NCBI GenBank assembly: GCA_020632925.1
Contig: JACKER010000030.1
Coordinates: 24,418-88,417 of the forward strand
Source: Alphaproteobacteria bacterium
GTDB lineage: Bacteria; Myxococcota_A; UBA796; GCA-2862545
Direction: 5' to 3'
DNA: 64,000 nt
Part shown: positions 27,657-36,523 of the stretch, one piece after another
Numbering within the stretch: position 1 is the stretch's first letter
Layout: every line of letters starts with the position of its first letter
Position numbers and translations under genes: made by a program
Notes under the pieces: generated by a model
What the model saw: the letters and a program-made list of their open reading frames with translations, nothing else
The model's database searches: none
Told to the model about the DNA's origin: nothing

Positions 27657-28567
27657 AGCTGCTCCTCCAGCCGCGCGCCCAGCTCGTCGATCCGGCGCTC
27701 CGGGTCGACCCGGGGGATGCGCACGCGGCGGGTGTGGGGGAGGCCCGCAGCCAGGAGCTCCATGGCCTCCTCCTGCCGCTCGGCGCGGTCGGAGGTCGCC
27801 CGCAGCAGGTCGCTCAGCGCGGCGGCCTGCGGGACGGTCCGCAGTCGCTCCAGGACGGCGTCGGCCCCGGGCGGGGTCGGGAAGGGCTCCTCCACGCGGT
27901 TGGCGACGATGGTGTGCACCCCCAGGCCCTCCTGCGAAAGCTGAGCCGTGAGGTCCAGCGTCTCGCTCACGGGCAGCTCCTCCGGCAGCGTCGCGATCAC
28001 GACCGCCGTCTGATCGATGTCGGCGAGGAACAGTCCGATGCGCTTGGAGAGCTCGTGGAAGGGTCCACTGCGGGCCAGGCTGCTCATGGTGGCCGCGGCC
28101 TGGAGCAGCGTGATGCCGTGGCCGGTCGCGGGCGCGTCGAGGATCAGCACGTCGAAGTGGGGATCGCCCGGGAGGGGCTCGGTGATCAGGTTCTCGATCT
28201 TGCCGAGCAGCAGCAGGTCGTTGAGCCCGGGCACCGCGTCGACGAAGGTGAGCACGGTCTTGTTGCGCAGCACCCCGCGCGCGAGGGCGGGCAGGCGGAG
28301 CTTCCGGCGCCCGAACTCCTCGAGGCACTCCATCACCGTCAGCGACCAGGTCTCGATGTCGTGCGATCCGCGGCGGAACGCGAAGCTCCGGCCCTCGAGC
28401 CCGAGTTGGGCGGCGGCGGCTCCCTCGCCGAGCTCCACGACACAGGGACGGAGCCCCTTGCGTCGCGCGGCGGCGGCGAGCGCGACCGACACGGTGGTCC
28501 GGCCGACCCCGCCCTTGCCGAGGACCACCACCAGGCGGTGCTCGAGCAGTGGCCGCCGGGCGGTCAT
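27653..28567 (-). CDS. ArsA/GET3-family ATPase, first of a pair
   Basis: 304 residues from ATG at 28567, overlapping the stop of the upstream hydrolase gene (ATGA). Deviant Walker A is VLGKGGVGRTTVS: signature Lys18 is present, but the P-loop Lys is Arg23. Other family motifs: DVLILDAPATGHGITLL (switch II), VANRV (base recognition). Complementary to its neighbour, which keeps the P-loop Lys and lacks the signature Lys, so a heterodimer sharing intact sites across the interface is plausible. Cytosolic; client unknown. Confidence 0.85.
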   Translation of the reverse strand: MTARRPLLEHRLVVVLGKGGVGRTTVSVALAAAARRKGLRPCVVELGEGAAAAQLGLEGRSFAFRRGSHDIETWSLTVMECLEEFGRRKLRLPALARGVLRNKTVLTFVDAVPGLNDLLLLGKIENLITEPLPGDPHFDVLILDAPATGHGITLLQAAATMSSLARSGPFHELSKRIGLFLADIDQTAVVIATLPEELPVSETLDLTAQLSQEGLGVHTIVANRVEEPFPTPPGADAVLERLRTVPQAAALSDLLRATSDRAERQEEAMELLAAGLPHTRRVRIPRVDPERRIDELGARLEEQL

Positions 28568-29403
28568 GTGGGCTCGCCAGCCGGCTCGCCGGCGGACAGG
28601 GCCACCTGGACCGCGCGGTACACCCGTGCGGACAGGAGCATGTCGACGTGTCCCGCGGACTCGACGGCCACCAGATCTCCACCGTGCTCGGGGGCGCCGC
28701 TGGAGGCGGGGACGACGACGGGATCGTCGGGGCTGTGGATGCAGGTCGTGGGCACGGGCGGGGGCCACAGCCCGTCCAGCGCGTGTCCGCCGAAGCGGAG
28801 CTCCTCGACGCCGCGCCCGCGACCGAAGACGGCCATGCGCGTGCCCTTCCAGGGGGTGCCGAGCGTGATCAGGCGCCGCACGCGGTCGCCGCCGTGGTGG
28901 CGGAGGTACCAGGCCGCCACCAGGCCGCCGGTGCTGAACGCCACGATGTCCACGCGATCGGTGCCGGCCGCGCGCGCGAGCTCCTCGACCGTCCGCGCGA
29001 GGTCGCCCGCCTCGGCCGCCAGGGGACGCTCGCGTCCGCCGCGGTCCGTCGCCCACACCCACGCGAAGCCGCGCTGCACGAGGAAGGTCCGCATCGGCCA
29101 GAGGCTGGCACGGTTCCACGTCAACCCGGGCACGAGCAGGACGGGCGGGGTGCGGCGCGGCGTCCGGCCGTTCCCGGGTGCCACGGGGATCGGCCGCGAC
29201 CGACCGAACGCCAGCCAGCCGAGAGCGGACAGCGTCACGCGGGCACCGGCTTCCCGCGCCGCCAGCGCGATCAGGCGCGCGTCCACCGCGACCGGCTCGT
29301 TGCGGTCCGTCGCCTGCACGGCGATGCCCACGGCAGCGAGGAGCAACGCCCACCCGAACCAGAGGAGCAAGGACAGCATCAGGAGCAGCAGGGCCTGCGT
29401 CAA
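28564..29403 (-). CDS. Membrane-anchored alpha/beta hydrolase
   Basis: 279 residues if the TTG at 29403 is used; the ATG at 29379 (271 residues) is the more ordinary start, though neither has a strong ribosome site. The N terminus is one long hydrophobic helix (LLLLMLSLLLWFGWALLLAAVGIAV), a signal anchor. The lipase fold shows oxyanion-side VLLVPGLTWNRASLW, nucleophile elbow VAFSTGGLVA, a later Asp (SPDDPVV) and the His in SAGHVDML. Probably a periplasm-facing esterase or lipase. First gene of the operon with the two ArsA-like ATPases, overlapping by four bases. Confidence 0.75.
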   Translation of the reverse strand: MTQALLLLMLSLLLWFGWALLLAAVGIAVQATDRNEPVAVDARLIALAAREAGARVTLSALGWLAFGRSRPIPVAPGNGRTPRRTPPVLLVPGLTWNRASLWPMRTFLVQRGFAWVWATDRGGRERPLAAEAGDLARTVEELARAAGTDRVDIVAFSTGGLVAAWYLRHHGGDRVRRLITLGTPWKGTRMAVFGRGRGVEELRFGGHALDGLWPPPVPTTCIHSPDDPVVVPASSGAPEHGGDLVAVESAGHVDMLLSARVYRAVQVALSAGEPAGEPT

Positions 29404-29420
29404 CGCGCTCGTTCCAGGGC

Positions 29421-29449
29421 TTGCCGAGGTGAGGTCCGGTCCCTATATC
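29421..29449 (+). promoter_or_regulatory. Promoter of fmdB-like gene and folD
   Basis: TTGCCG (29421-29426), 17-base spacer, TATATC (29444-29449), ending 29 bases before the ATG at 29479. Lies in the 75-base divergent gap. Confidence 0.45.
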
Positions 29450-29478
29450 GGGCTGCTCGACGAACCGCGGAGTGCGCG

Positions 29479-29766
29479 ATGCCGATCTACGAGTACGAGT
29501 GCGGGTCCTGCGGCCACCGCTACGAGAAGATGGTCCGGATCGGAGCCGAAGCTCCGCCGTGTCCCGAGTGCGCCTCGGCCGAGGTCCGGAAGCTCGTGAG
29601 CCAGTCCTCCTTCGTCCTCAAGGGAGGTGGTTGGTACAAAGACCACTACGGGCTGAAGAAGGACGGCGGGTCGAAGTCCGACGGCGGCACCAAGACGTCG
29701 GACTCGGGCTCCGCCACCAAGAGCGAGTCCAAGCCCGCCTCGGGCACGACGCCGGCCAAGGCCTGA
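29479..29766 (+). CDS. FmdB/zinc-ribbon regulatory-type protein
   Basis: 95 residues. N-terminal FmdB-family zinc ribbon: PIYEYECGSCGHRYEKM then PPCPECASAEVRKLVS. The C-terminal half is low-complexity Lys/Ser/Gly (KKDGGSKSDGG, SGSATKSES), typical of many short proteobacterial members. Family function remains unclear (named from a putative formamidase regulator). folD begins 3 bases after its stop. Confidence 0.85.
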   Translation: MPIYEYECGSCGHRYEKMVRIGAEAPPCPECASAEVRKLVSQSSFVLKGGGWYKDHYGLKKDGGSKSDGGTKTSDSGSATKSESKPASGTTPAKA

Positions 29767-29769
29767 TCG

Positions 29770-30600
29770 GTGGCGACGCTCATCGACGGCTCCGCGCTCG
29801 CCAAGTCCTGGAACCAGGCGATCGCCGCGGAGGTGCGCACGATGCCGCGTCCTCCCGGGCTCGCCGTCGTCCTGGTCGGCCAGGATCCCGCGTCGCAGGT
29901 CTACGTGAAGCGGAAGGGTCAGGTGGCCCACCGGCTCGGCTTCCACCACCTCCAGATCGACCTGCCCGAGACCGCCTCGCTCGACGAGATCGTCGCCACG
30001 GTCCGTCGCCTCAACGACGACCCCACGATCGACGGCATCCTGGTGCAACTGCCGCTCCCGGGCGGGCTCGACGGGCGGCTCGTGACGGAGCACATCGACC
30101 CCGCGAAGGACGTCGACGGGCTGACGACCGCGAACGTGGGTGCGCTGGCGCAGGGGCGGCCCCGGCTGGTCCCGTGCACGCCCGCTGGCGTCATGCGCCT
30201 GCTGGCGTCGGTGGACGTGCGGACCGAGGGGGCCGAGGCCGTGGTGATCGGACGATCCAACCTGTTCGGCCGCCCGATGGCGATGCTCCTCGAGCAGGCC
30301 AACGCCACCGTCACCATCGCCCACAGCCGCACGCGCGACCTGGCCACGGTCGTTCGCCGCGCCGAGATCGTGATCGCGGCGGTCGGGCGTCCGCGGATGG
30401 TGGGCGCCGACTGGGTCCGCGAGGGGGCCGTGGTCATCGACGTGGGCATGAACCGTCTGGCGGACGGCACGCTCTGCGGCGACGTGGACTTCGACGCCGT
30501 GGAGCCGCGGGTCCGCGCGATCACGCCGGTGCCGGGGGGCGTGGGACCGACCACGATCGCGATGCTGATGGCGAACACGCTGCAGGCGGCCCGCGCCTGA
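29770..30600 (+). CDS. folD: Bifunctional methylenetetrahydrofolate dehydrogenase/cyclohydrolase
   Basis: Interconverts 5,10-methylene-, methenyl- and 10-formyl-THF with NADP(H). 276 residues from GTG 29770. Catalytic region YVKRKGQVAHRLGF with the active Lys, DGILVQLPLPGG, PCTPAGVMRLL, nucleotide-binding VIGRSNLFGRPMAMLL, and the C-terminal PVPGGVGPTTIAMLMANT. It uses the one-carbon units that the gcvT-gcvH-gcvP system nearby releases from glycine. Confidence 0.96.
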   Translation: MATLIDGSALAKSWNQAIAAEVRTMPRPPGLAVVLVGQDPASQVYVKRKGQVAHRLGFHHLQIDLPETASLDEIVATVRRLNDDPTIDGILVQLPLPGGLDGRLVTEHIDPAKDVDGLTTANVGALAQGRPRLVPCTPAGVMRLLASVDVRTEGAEAVVIGRSNLFGRPMAMLLEQANATVTIAHSRTRDLATVVRRAEIVIAAVGRPRMVGADWVREGAVVIDVGMNRLADGTLCGDVDFDAVEPRVRAITPVPGGVGPTTIAMLMANTLQAARA

Positions 30601-30618
30601 CCTGCGCCGTCGCGCGGC

Positions 30619-31026
30619 TCAGTGCTCGATGATCTTGCCGTTGCCCGTCGTGGCCTTGTCGCCCTCGATCATCGCGCCCTCGATCGTCACCACGGCGTTC
30701 CCCCAGGCCTGGATCGCCTGCTGCTTGCCGTGGATGCGGCCGCCCTTGATCGTGACCTTGGCGTTCCCCGCGGCCTTGATCGGGAAGTCGGCCGTGATGT
30801 CGCAGTTCACGAGGGTCAGCTGACACGAGCCCGCCGCCTCGATCGCGATGATGTCCTTCGTCTCGATGACCTTGGTGATCCCGGTCATCTGCTTCACGTC
30901 GCCACCGCCGCAGGTCCAGGTGGTCTCCGAAGGCCAGTCGGAGGAGCCCCCCGCGCCGCCACCACCGCCGCAGGCGAGACCGAGGAACACCGACAACGGC
31001 GCCACCACCCACGTGATCCGAGACAT
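30619..31026 (-). CDS. Small lipoprotein with beta-helix-like repeats
   Basis: 135 residues from ATG at 31026 (GGGGGAG upstream). Lipobox: SVFLGLACGG, lipidated Cys near residue 19, followed by a glycine linker. The mature part has repeated short strands with alternating Val/Ile and Asp/Gly (LTLVNCDITA, VTIKGGRIHG, VTIEGAMIEG), as in right-handed beta-helix or DUF3060-like proteins, and two likely disulphide Cys pairs. Function unknown. Convergent with folD, divergent from gcvT. Confidence 0.7.
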   Translation of the reverse strand: MSRITWVVAPLSVFLGLACGGGGGAGGSSDWPSETTWTCGGGDVKQMTGITKVIETKDIIAIEAAGSCQLTLVNCDITADFPIKAAGNAKVTIKGGRIHGKQQAIQAWGNAVVTIEGAMIEGDKATTGNGKIIEH

Positions 31027-31075
31027 CTGCTCCCCCCTCGCTGCCCCGCTAACCGCGCCCACGGGGCGTGGCCCG

Positions 31076-31104
31076 TTGACACCGTCGGGGGCGTGGGTGA
31101 TGGT
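31076..31104 (+). promoter_or_regulatory. Possible promoter of gcvTHP
   Basis: TTGACA (31076-31081), 17-base spacer, GATGGT (31099-31104), 24 bases before the gcvT ATG. Perfect -35, weak -10. No glycine-riboswitch fold fits into the 101-base gap. Confidence 0.35.
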
Positions 31105-31127
31105 CGCGCACCCCATCCGAGGCCACG

Positions 31128-32210
31128 ATGCGTCGCACTCCCTTCCACGGCCGCCACGTCGCGGCGGGTGCTCGAATGGTCCCGTTCGCCGGGTTCGAGA
31201 TGCCCATCCAGTACGCCGGCATCCGCGAGGAGCACCTCGCGACCCGCGCCCGCGCCGGGCTGTTCGACGTCTCCCACATGGGCGAGATCCGCTTCCGTGG
31301 CCCGAAGGCCGAGGCGTCGCTGACCTGGCTGCTGTCGAACGCGATCCGCCGCATGGAGCCCGGGCAGGCGCAGTACAACGCGCTGTGCAACGAGCGCGGC
31401 GGCGTGGTCGACGACGTGTTCGTGTACAAGCTCGCCGACGACGACTTCATCGTCTGCGTGAACGCCGCCAACCGCGAGAAGGACTTCGCCTGGGTGACGG
31501 AGCACGATCGAGAGGGCGCCGACATCGTCGACGAGGGCGACGACTGGGCCCAGATCGCGATCCAGGGTCCCGAGGCGGTCGAGATCGTGGACCTGCTCGT
31601 GGACTTCGACGCGCGCGCCGTGCCCCGGCACCACTTCCGCCACGCGTCCTTCGCGGACGTGGACGGCTGCCTGATCGCGCGCACGGGGTACACCGGCGAG
31701 GACGGCTTCGAGGTCTTCGTGCCGGCCGGCGACGCCCCTCCGGTGTGGGATCGCGTGCTCGACGCCGGCGTCAACCACGGGCTGGTGCCCGTGGGCCTCG
31801 GCGCGCGCGACACGCTGCGTCTCGAGGTCCGCAACGCGCTCTACGGCCACGAGCTGAACGACGACACGACGCCGCTGCAGTCGGGCCTGGGCTGGATCGT
31901 GAAGCTCGCCAAGCCCGGCGGCTTCCTGGGCTCCGACGCCATCGCCGCCCGCAAGGACGAGGGGCGGGTGGTCGTGGGCATGGTGGTCGAGGGCAAGCGC
32001 ATCGCCCGCGAGGGGATGGACGTGCTGTCCGAGGGCCGCGTGGTCGGCCGCGTCACCAGCGGCACGCTCGGTCCCAGCGTCGATCGCGCGATCTGCCTCG
32101 CCTTCGTGGACCGGGAGCTGGCGTCTGCCGGCACCCGGCTCACCATCGACGTCCGCGGCAAGGAGGCCGTGGGTGTCGTCGTCGATGGCCCGTTCTACAA
32201 GCGCTCCTGA
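31128..32210 (+). CDS. gcvT: Glycine cleavage system T protein (aminomethyltransferase)
   Basis: Transfers the methylene group from the H-protein aminomethyl-lipoate to THF, releasing ammonia. 360 residues. MVPFAGFEMPIQY opening, GLFDVSHMGE, QYNALCNERGGVVDDVFVY, and ARTGYTGEDGFEVF are hallmarks. First of gcvT-gcvH-gcvP, a complete glycine cleavage operon apart from the shared lipoamide dehydrogenase. Confidence 0.97.
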   Translation: MRRTPFHGRHVAAGARMVPFAGFEMPIQYAGIREEHLATRARAGLFDVSHMGEIRFRGPKAEASLTWLLSNAIRRMEPGQAQYNALCNERGGVVDDVFVYKLADDDFIVCVNAANREKDFAWVTEHDREGADIVDEGDDWAQIAIQGPEAVEIVDLLVDFDARAVPRHHFRHASFADVDGCLIARTGYTGEDGFEVFVPAGDAPPVWDRVLDAGVNHGLVPVGLGARDTLRLEVRNALYGHELNDDTTPLQSGLGWIVKLAKPGGFLGSDAIAARKDEGRVVVGMVVEGKRIAREGMDVLSEGRVVGRVTSGTLGPSVDRAICLAFVDRELASAGTRLTIDVRGKEAVGVVVDGPFYKRS

Positions 32211-32231
32211 ATCCAGCGCATCGGAGTCACC

Positions 32232-32600
32232 ATGAACATCCCCGCGAACCTGCAGTACACCAACGACGACGAGTGGGTGACGGTCGAGGGAGACATCGTC
32301 ACCGTGGGCATCACCGACTACGCGCAGGATCAGCTCGGAGACCTCGTGCACGTCGAGCTCGGCGAGGTCGGCCGTACGGTCGCGAAGGACGAGGCCGTCT
32401 GCGAGATCGAGTCGGTCAAGACGGTGGCCGAGGTCAAGGCGCCCGTCGCCGGCGAGGTCATCGAGGTCAACGCTGCTCTGGCGGACGCCGCCGAGCAGAT
32501 CAACAGTGACCCCTACGGCTCGTGGATCTTCAAGCTCCGCGTGTCCGCGCCCCCCACGGGGCTGCTGGACGCCGCCGCCTACCAGGCCAAGATCGGCTGA
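32232..32600 (+). CDS. gcvH: Glycine cleavage system H protein
   Basis: Lipoyl-carrier protein. 122 residues; lipoylated Lys63 in EIESVKTVAEVKAPVAGEV, preceded by VGITDYAQDQLGDLVHVELG. Between gcvT (21-base gap) and gcvP (11-base gap). Confidence 0.97.
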   Translation: MNIPANLQYTNDDEWVTVEGDIVTVGITDYAQDQLGDLVHVELGEVGRTVAKDEAVCEIESVKTVAEVKAPVAGEVIEVNAALADAAEQINSDPYGSWIFKLRVSAPPTGLLDAAAYQAKIG

Positions 32601-32611
32601 CCGGAACGACC

Positions 32612-35452
32612 ATGCCGACGCCCCCGACGGACGCCTTCCTCAGCCGCCACCTCGGTCCGTCGGATGCCGACGTCACCGACATGCTGGCCACGCTCGGGCT
32701 CGACTCCCTCGACGCCCTGATCGACCAGACCATCCCCGCCGCCATCCGCTCTCCGGTGCCGGACGGCCTGCCCGCCTCGTGCACCGAGACGGAGGCCATC
32801 GAGGAGCTCGCCGAGCGCGCCGGGCGGAACGCCGTGCTCCGCAGCTACCTCGGGCTCGGGTACCACGGCACGATCACGCCGCCGGTGGTCCTGCGCAACG
32901 TGATCGAGAACCCCGGCTGGTACACCGCGTACACGCCCTACCAGGCCGAGATCAGCCAGGGGCGGCTCGAGGCGCTGCTGGTCTACCAGACGGTGATCCA
33001 GGAGCTCACCGGCATGGAGATCGCCAACGCGAGCCTGCTGGACGAGGCCACCGCCGCCGCCGAGGCGATGACGATGGCCCACCGGATCTCGGACGGGAAG
33101 CGGGACACGTTCTTCGTCGACGAGCGATGCCACCCGCAGACCATCGCTGTCGTGCGGACCCGCGCGGAGCCGCTCGGCATCCACGTGAGCGTGGGCCGGT
33201 TCGACCAGGACGCCGATCTCGACCAGGTCTATGGCGCGCTCCTGCCCTACCCGTGCACCGACGGGTCGCTGCTCGATCTGCCGGGGGCCTGCGCCAGGGC
33301 ACGCGACGCGAAGGTCGTGGTCACGGTGGTGGCCGATCTGCTGGCCCTGACGCTGCTGAAGTCGCCGGGAGAGCTCGGCGCCGAGATCGTGGTGGGCAGC
33401 AGCCAGCGGTTCGGCGTGCCGCTCGGGTTCGGTGGCCCCCACGCCGGGTTCATGGCGACGCTGACCCGTCATCAGCGGCAGATGCCCGGTCGGATCATCG
33501 GCATCAGCAAGGATGTCCACGGCGACCCCGCGCTGCGCATGGCGCTGCAGACCCGGGAGCAGCACATCCGGCGGCAGAAGGCGACGAGCAACATCTGCAC
33601 GGCGCAGGTGCTGCTCGCGGTCACGGCCGCCTTCTACGCGGTCTGGCACGGTCCCGAGGGGCTCCGGCGGATCGCGGGTCGGGTCCACTGCATGGCGAAG
33701 GCGCTGGCCGAGGGCGCCCGCGCGGCGGGCTGGGCCGTGTCCGACGCGCCGTTCTTCGACACCGTGCGGATCCGTGCCGGCGGACGTCAGCAGGACCTCC
33801 TGGATGCCGCCCTCTCGAGGGGCATCAACCTCCGCGTCCTCGACGAGGACGTGGTCGTCGCGCTGGACGAGACCGTCACCGAGAGCGATCTGCAGGACCT
33901 CCTCGAGGTCTTCGGCTCGCGTGCGCAGGCGAGCGATCTGCTCGCCAAGGCGGATCCCACGGCGCCCGGGGGCTTCGAGCGGACGACCGGCTTCCTGCGC
34001 CAGTCCGTGTTCCACGCCCACCGCAGCGAGACCGAGATGCTGCGGTACCTCCATCGACTGCAGGTCAAGGACCTGTCGCTCGACGCGAGCATGATCCCGC
34101 TCGGGTCGTGCACGATGAAGCTCAACGCCACGACGGAGATGATCCCCGTCACCTGGCCCGGCTTCAACGCGCTCCACCCGTTCGCGCCGTCCGACCAGAC
34201 CCAGGGGTACGCCCAGCTGTTCGCGGAGCTCGAGGGCTGGCTGTGCGCCGTCACGGGCTTCGACGCGGTCAGCCTGCAGCCCAACGCAGGGTCGCAGGGA
34301 GAGTACGCGGGGCTGCTCGCCATCCGCGAGTACCACCGCTCCCGCGGCGACCACGACCAGCGCATGATCTGCCTCATCCCGCAGTCCGCCCACGGCACCA
34401 ACCCGGCGTCCGCGGTGATGGCGGGCATGGAGGTCGTCGTCGTGGCCTGCGACGACCACGGCAACATCGACGTGTCCGACCTGCGGCGGCTCGCGGAGCA
34501 GCACGCCGAGCGGCTGGGCGCGCTGATGGTGACGTACCCGTCGACGCACGGCGTGTTCGAGGAGTCGATCCGCGAGGTCTGTGCGGTCGTCCACAAGCAC
34601 GGCGGCCAGGTCTACATGGACGGCGCCAACATGAACGCCATGGTGGGGCTCTGTCGTCCGGGGGACATCGGGGCCGACGTCTGCCACCTCAACCTCCACA
34701 AGACGTTCTGCATCCCGCACGGTGGCGGCGGCCCGGGCATGGGCCCGATCGGCGTCCGCGCGCACCTGGCACCCTTCCTGCCCGGTCACCCCGTGGTGGC
34801 GCAGGCTGGCCGGACCGACCTCGGGCCCGTGTCCGCGGCGCCCTGGGGCAGCCCGTCGATCCTGCCGATCTCCTGGGCGTACATCCGCATGCTCGGCGGG
34901 GAGGGGCTCAAGCGCGCGACCGAGGTGGCCATCCTCAACGCGAACTACCTCGCGACCCTGCTCGACGAGCACTTCCCGGTGCTCTACAAGGGCGCGAACG
35001 GTCGGGTGGCCCACGAGTGCATCCTCGATCTGCGTCCGTTCAAGAACACGGGCGTGATCGTCGACGACGTGGCCAAGCGCCTGATGGACTACGGGTTCCA
35101 CGCGCCCACGATGAGCTTCCCGGTCCCGGGGACGCTCATGGTGGAGCCGACGGAGAGCGAGTCCAAGGCCGAGCTCGACCGGTTCGTCCAGGCGATGATC
35201 GCCATCCGCGCCGAGATCCGTGAGATCGAGGAGGGGAGGGTGGCCATCGCCGACAGCGCGCTCCGCCATGCCCCCCACACCGCCGGCGACGTGACCGGGG
35301 ACGTCTGGGACCGCCCGTACACGCGGAGCCAGGCAGCCTTCCCGACGCCGCACACGCGCGCCCACAAGTACTGGCCGACGGTGGGTCGCATCGACAACGC
35401 GGCTGGCGACCGGCACCTCATCTGTACCTGCGACGCCTGGCCGGATCACTAG
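32612..35452 (+). CDS. gcvP: Glycine dehydrogenase (decarboxylating), P protein
   Basis: PLP enzyme that decarboxylates glycine and loads the H protein. 946 residues from ATG 32612: the single-chain form in which the two halves found as GcvPA/GcvPB elsewhere are fused. N-terminal half FLSRHLGPSDADV, GYHGTITPPVV; C-terminal half LGSCTMKLNAT, and the PLP Lys in LNLHKTFCIPHGGGGPGMGP (about residue 697). Convergent with the sigma-factor gene (42-base gap). Confidence 0.97.
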   Translation: MPTPPTDAFLSRHLGPSDADVTDMLATLGLDSLDALIDQTIPAAIRSPVPDGLPASCTETEAIEELAERAGRNAVLRSYLGLGYHGTITPPVVLRNVIENPGWYTAYTPYQAEISQGRLEALLVYQTVIQELTGMEIANASLLDEATAAAEAMTMAHRISDGKRDTFFVDERCHPQTIAVVRTRAEPLGIHVSVGRFDQDADLDQVYGALLPYPCTDGSLLDLPGACARARDAKVVVTVVADLLALTLLKSPGELGAEIVVGSSQRFGVPLGFGGPHAGFMATLTRHQRQMPGRIIGISKDVHGDPALRMALQTREQHIRRQKATSNICTAQVLLAVTAAFYAVWHGPEGLRRIAGRVHCMAKALAEGARAAGWAVSDAPFFDTVRIRAGGRQQDLLDAALSRGINLRVLDEDVVVALDETVTESDLQDLLEVFGSRAQASDLLAKADPTAPGGFERTTGFLRQSVFHAHRSETEMLRYLHRLQVKDLSLDASMIPLGSCTMKLNATTEMIPVTWPGFNALHPFAPSDQTQGYAQLFAELEGWLCAVTGFDAVSLQPNAGSQGEYAGLLAIREYHRSRGDHDQRMICLIPQSAHGTNPASAVMAGMEVVVVACDDHGNIDVSDLRRLAEQHAERLGALMVTYPSTHGVFEESIREVCAVVHKHGGQVYMDGANMNAMVGLCRPGDIGADVCHLNLHKTFCIPHGGGGPGMGPIGVRAHLAPFLPGHPVVAQAGRTDLGPVSAAPWGSPSILPISWAYIRMLGGEGLKRATEVAILNANYLATLLDEHFPVLYKGANGRVAHECILDLRPFKNTGVIVDDVAKRLMDYGFHAPTMSFPVPGTLMVEPTESESKAELDRFVQAMIAIRAEIREIEEGRVAIADSALRHAPHTAGDVTGDVWDRPYTRSQAAFPTPHTRAHKYWPTVGRIDNAAGDRHLICTCDAWPDH

Positions 35453-35494
35453 GCCCCGGCGCTCGGTCTGCCTCGCGCGATCGCTCCGGCGCGC

Positions 35495-36391
35495 TCAGAG
35501 CGCGGAGTCGAGGAAGGACTCCAGGCTCTGGCGGCGGCGGGCGTGCCGCAGCTTGCGGAGCGCCTTGATCTCGATCTGGCGGATCCGCTCGCGGGTCAGG
35601 GCGAAGCGGGTGCCGATCTCCTCGAGGGAGTAGTGGGTGGGCTCGCCGATGCCGTACCGCATGCGGATGACCTTCTCCTCGCGCGGCGTGAGGCTCGAGA
35701 GCACGTCGTCGATGGACTCGCGCAGGTCGGCCTGGTCCAGCTGCTCGGAGGGGTTCTCGGCGTCCGGGTTCTCCACGAAGTCGATGACCGTGCTCTCGCC
35801 GTCCTCGCCGACCTGGGCGTCGAGGCTCATGGGCTCGCGGGTCATCTTCAGCAGCTCGTCGACCTCGGCCACGTCGATGTCGAGGTGGCTCGCGATCTCC
35901 TGCGGCGTCGGCTCGCGGCCGGTCTGCTGGAACAGGAACTTCTGCGTCTGGTGGACGCGGTTGACCACCTCGAGCTTGTAGATCGGGATGCGGATGGTCC
36001 GGATCTGGCTCTCGATGGCGCGGATGATGGACTGGCGGATCCACCAGGAGGCGTAGGTCGAGAACTTGAAGCCCTTCGTCCAGTCGAACTTCTCGACCGC
36101 CTTCATCAGGCCGAGGTTCCCTTCCTGGATGAGGTCGGCGAGGGGCAGTCCGCGGTAGGTGTACTGCTTGGCGACCGAGACCACGAGCCGCAGGTTGGCG
36201 CGGACGAGCGCGGCCTTCGCGAGCTCGGCGTCGGGCCCGCCGTCGTCGATCCGCCGGGCGACCTCGACCTCGTCCTTGTGGGACAGCAGCGGGATCTGGC
36301 CCATCGAGCGCAGGTACTTGTTCAGCAGCGCTGCGGGATCGTCCATCTCGGAGTTCTTGCGAGCGGCAGCGGGCATGTCGTCCTCTCCCAT
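35495..36391 (-). CDS. RpoD/RpoS-family (group 2) sigma factor
   Basis: 298 residues from ATG at 36391 (GGAGGTG 6 bases upstream); ATG at 36376 (293 residues, GGGAGAGG upstream) fits better if the sigma54 transcript starts near 36400. Regions: 1.2 DPAALLNKYLRSMGQIPLL; 2.1-2.4 with KFDWTKGFKFSTYASWWIRQSI; region 3; 4.2 helix-turn-helix YSLEEIGTRFALTRERIRQIE. It lacks the large region 1.1 and non-conserved insert of the main RpoD, so it is an alternative, RpoS-like factor. Convergent with gcvP, divergent from exbB. Confidence 0.9.
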   Translation of the reverse strand: MGEDDMPAAARKNSEMDDPAALLNKYLRSMGQIPLLSHKDEVEVARRIDDGGPDAELAKAALVRANLRLVVSVAKQYTYRGLPLADLIQEGNLGLMKAVEKFDWTKGFKFSTYASWWIRQSIIRAIESQIRTIRIPIYKLEVVNRVHQTQKFLFQQTGREPTPQEIASHLDIDVAEVDELLKMTREPMSLDAQVGEDGESTVIDFVENPDAENPSEQLDQADLRESIDDVLSSLTPREEKVIRMRYGIGEPTHYSLEEIGTRFALTRERIRQIEIKALRKLRHARRRQSLESFLDSAL

Positions 36392-36411
36392 CCTGGGCAC
36401 CTCCACACAGA

Positions 36412-36426
36412 GCAAGGCTCGTGCCA
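36412..36426 (-). promoter_or_regulatory. Consensus sigma54 (-24/-12) promoter of the sigma-factor gene
   Basis: On the minus strand the sequence is TGGCACGAGCCTTGCT, a full match to TGGCACG-N4-TTGCW, with GG and GC exactly 10 bases apart (-24 over 36421-36426, -12 over 36412-36415). Predicted start near 36400, just upstream of the 36391 and 36376 ATGs. No competing -35/-10 pair is obvious. Confidence 0.8.
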
Positions 36427-36523
36427 GAGGGCGGTCCAACGGTCGTCGCCCGCGATCGAGGAGGGTCAACAACGGTCACGGCGGGTCTTCCGCCGGTGAG
36501 AGGTCCACGGACCACGACGCGTG

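Noticed and set aside
26559..28567. Arsenite efflux ATPase (ArsA) assignment
   Set aside because: No arsB, arsR, arsC or arsD nearby and no Cys metal site seen; family membership only.
32579..35449. Open frame of 956 codons on the minus strand
   Set aside because: Antisense to the full-length, motif-complete gcvP.
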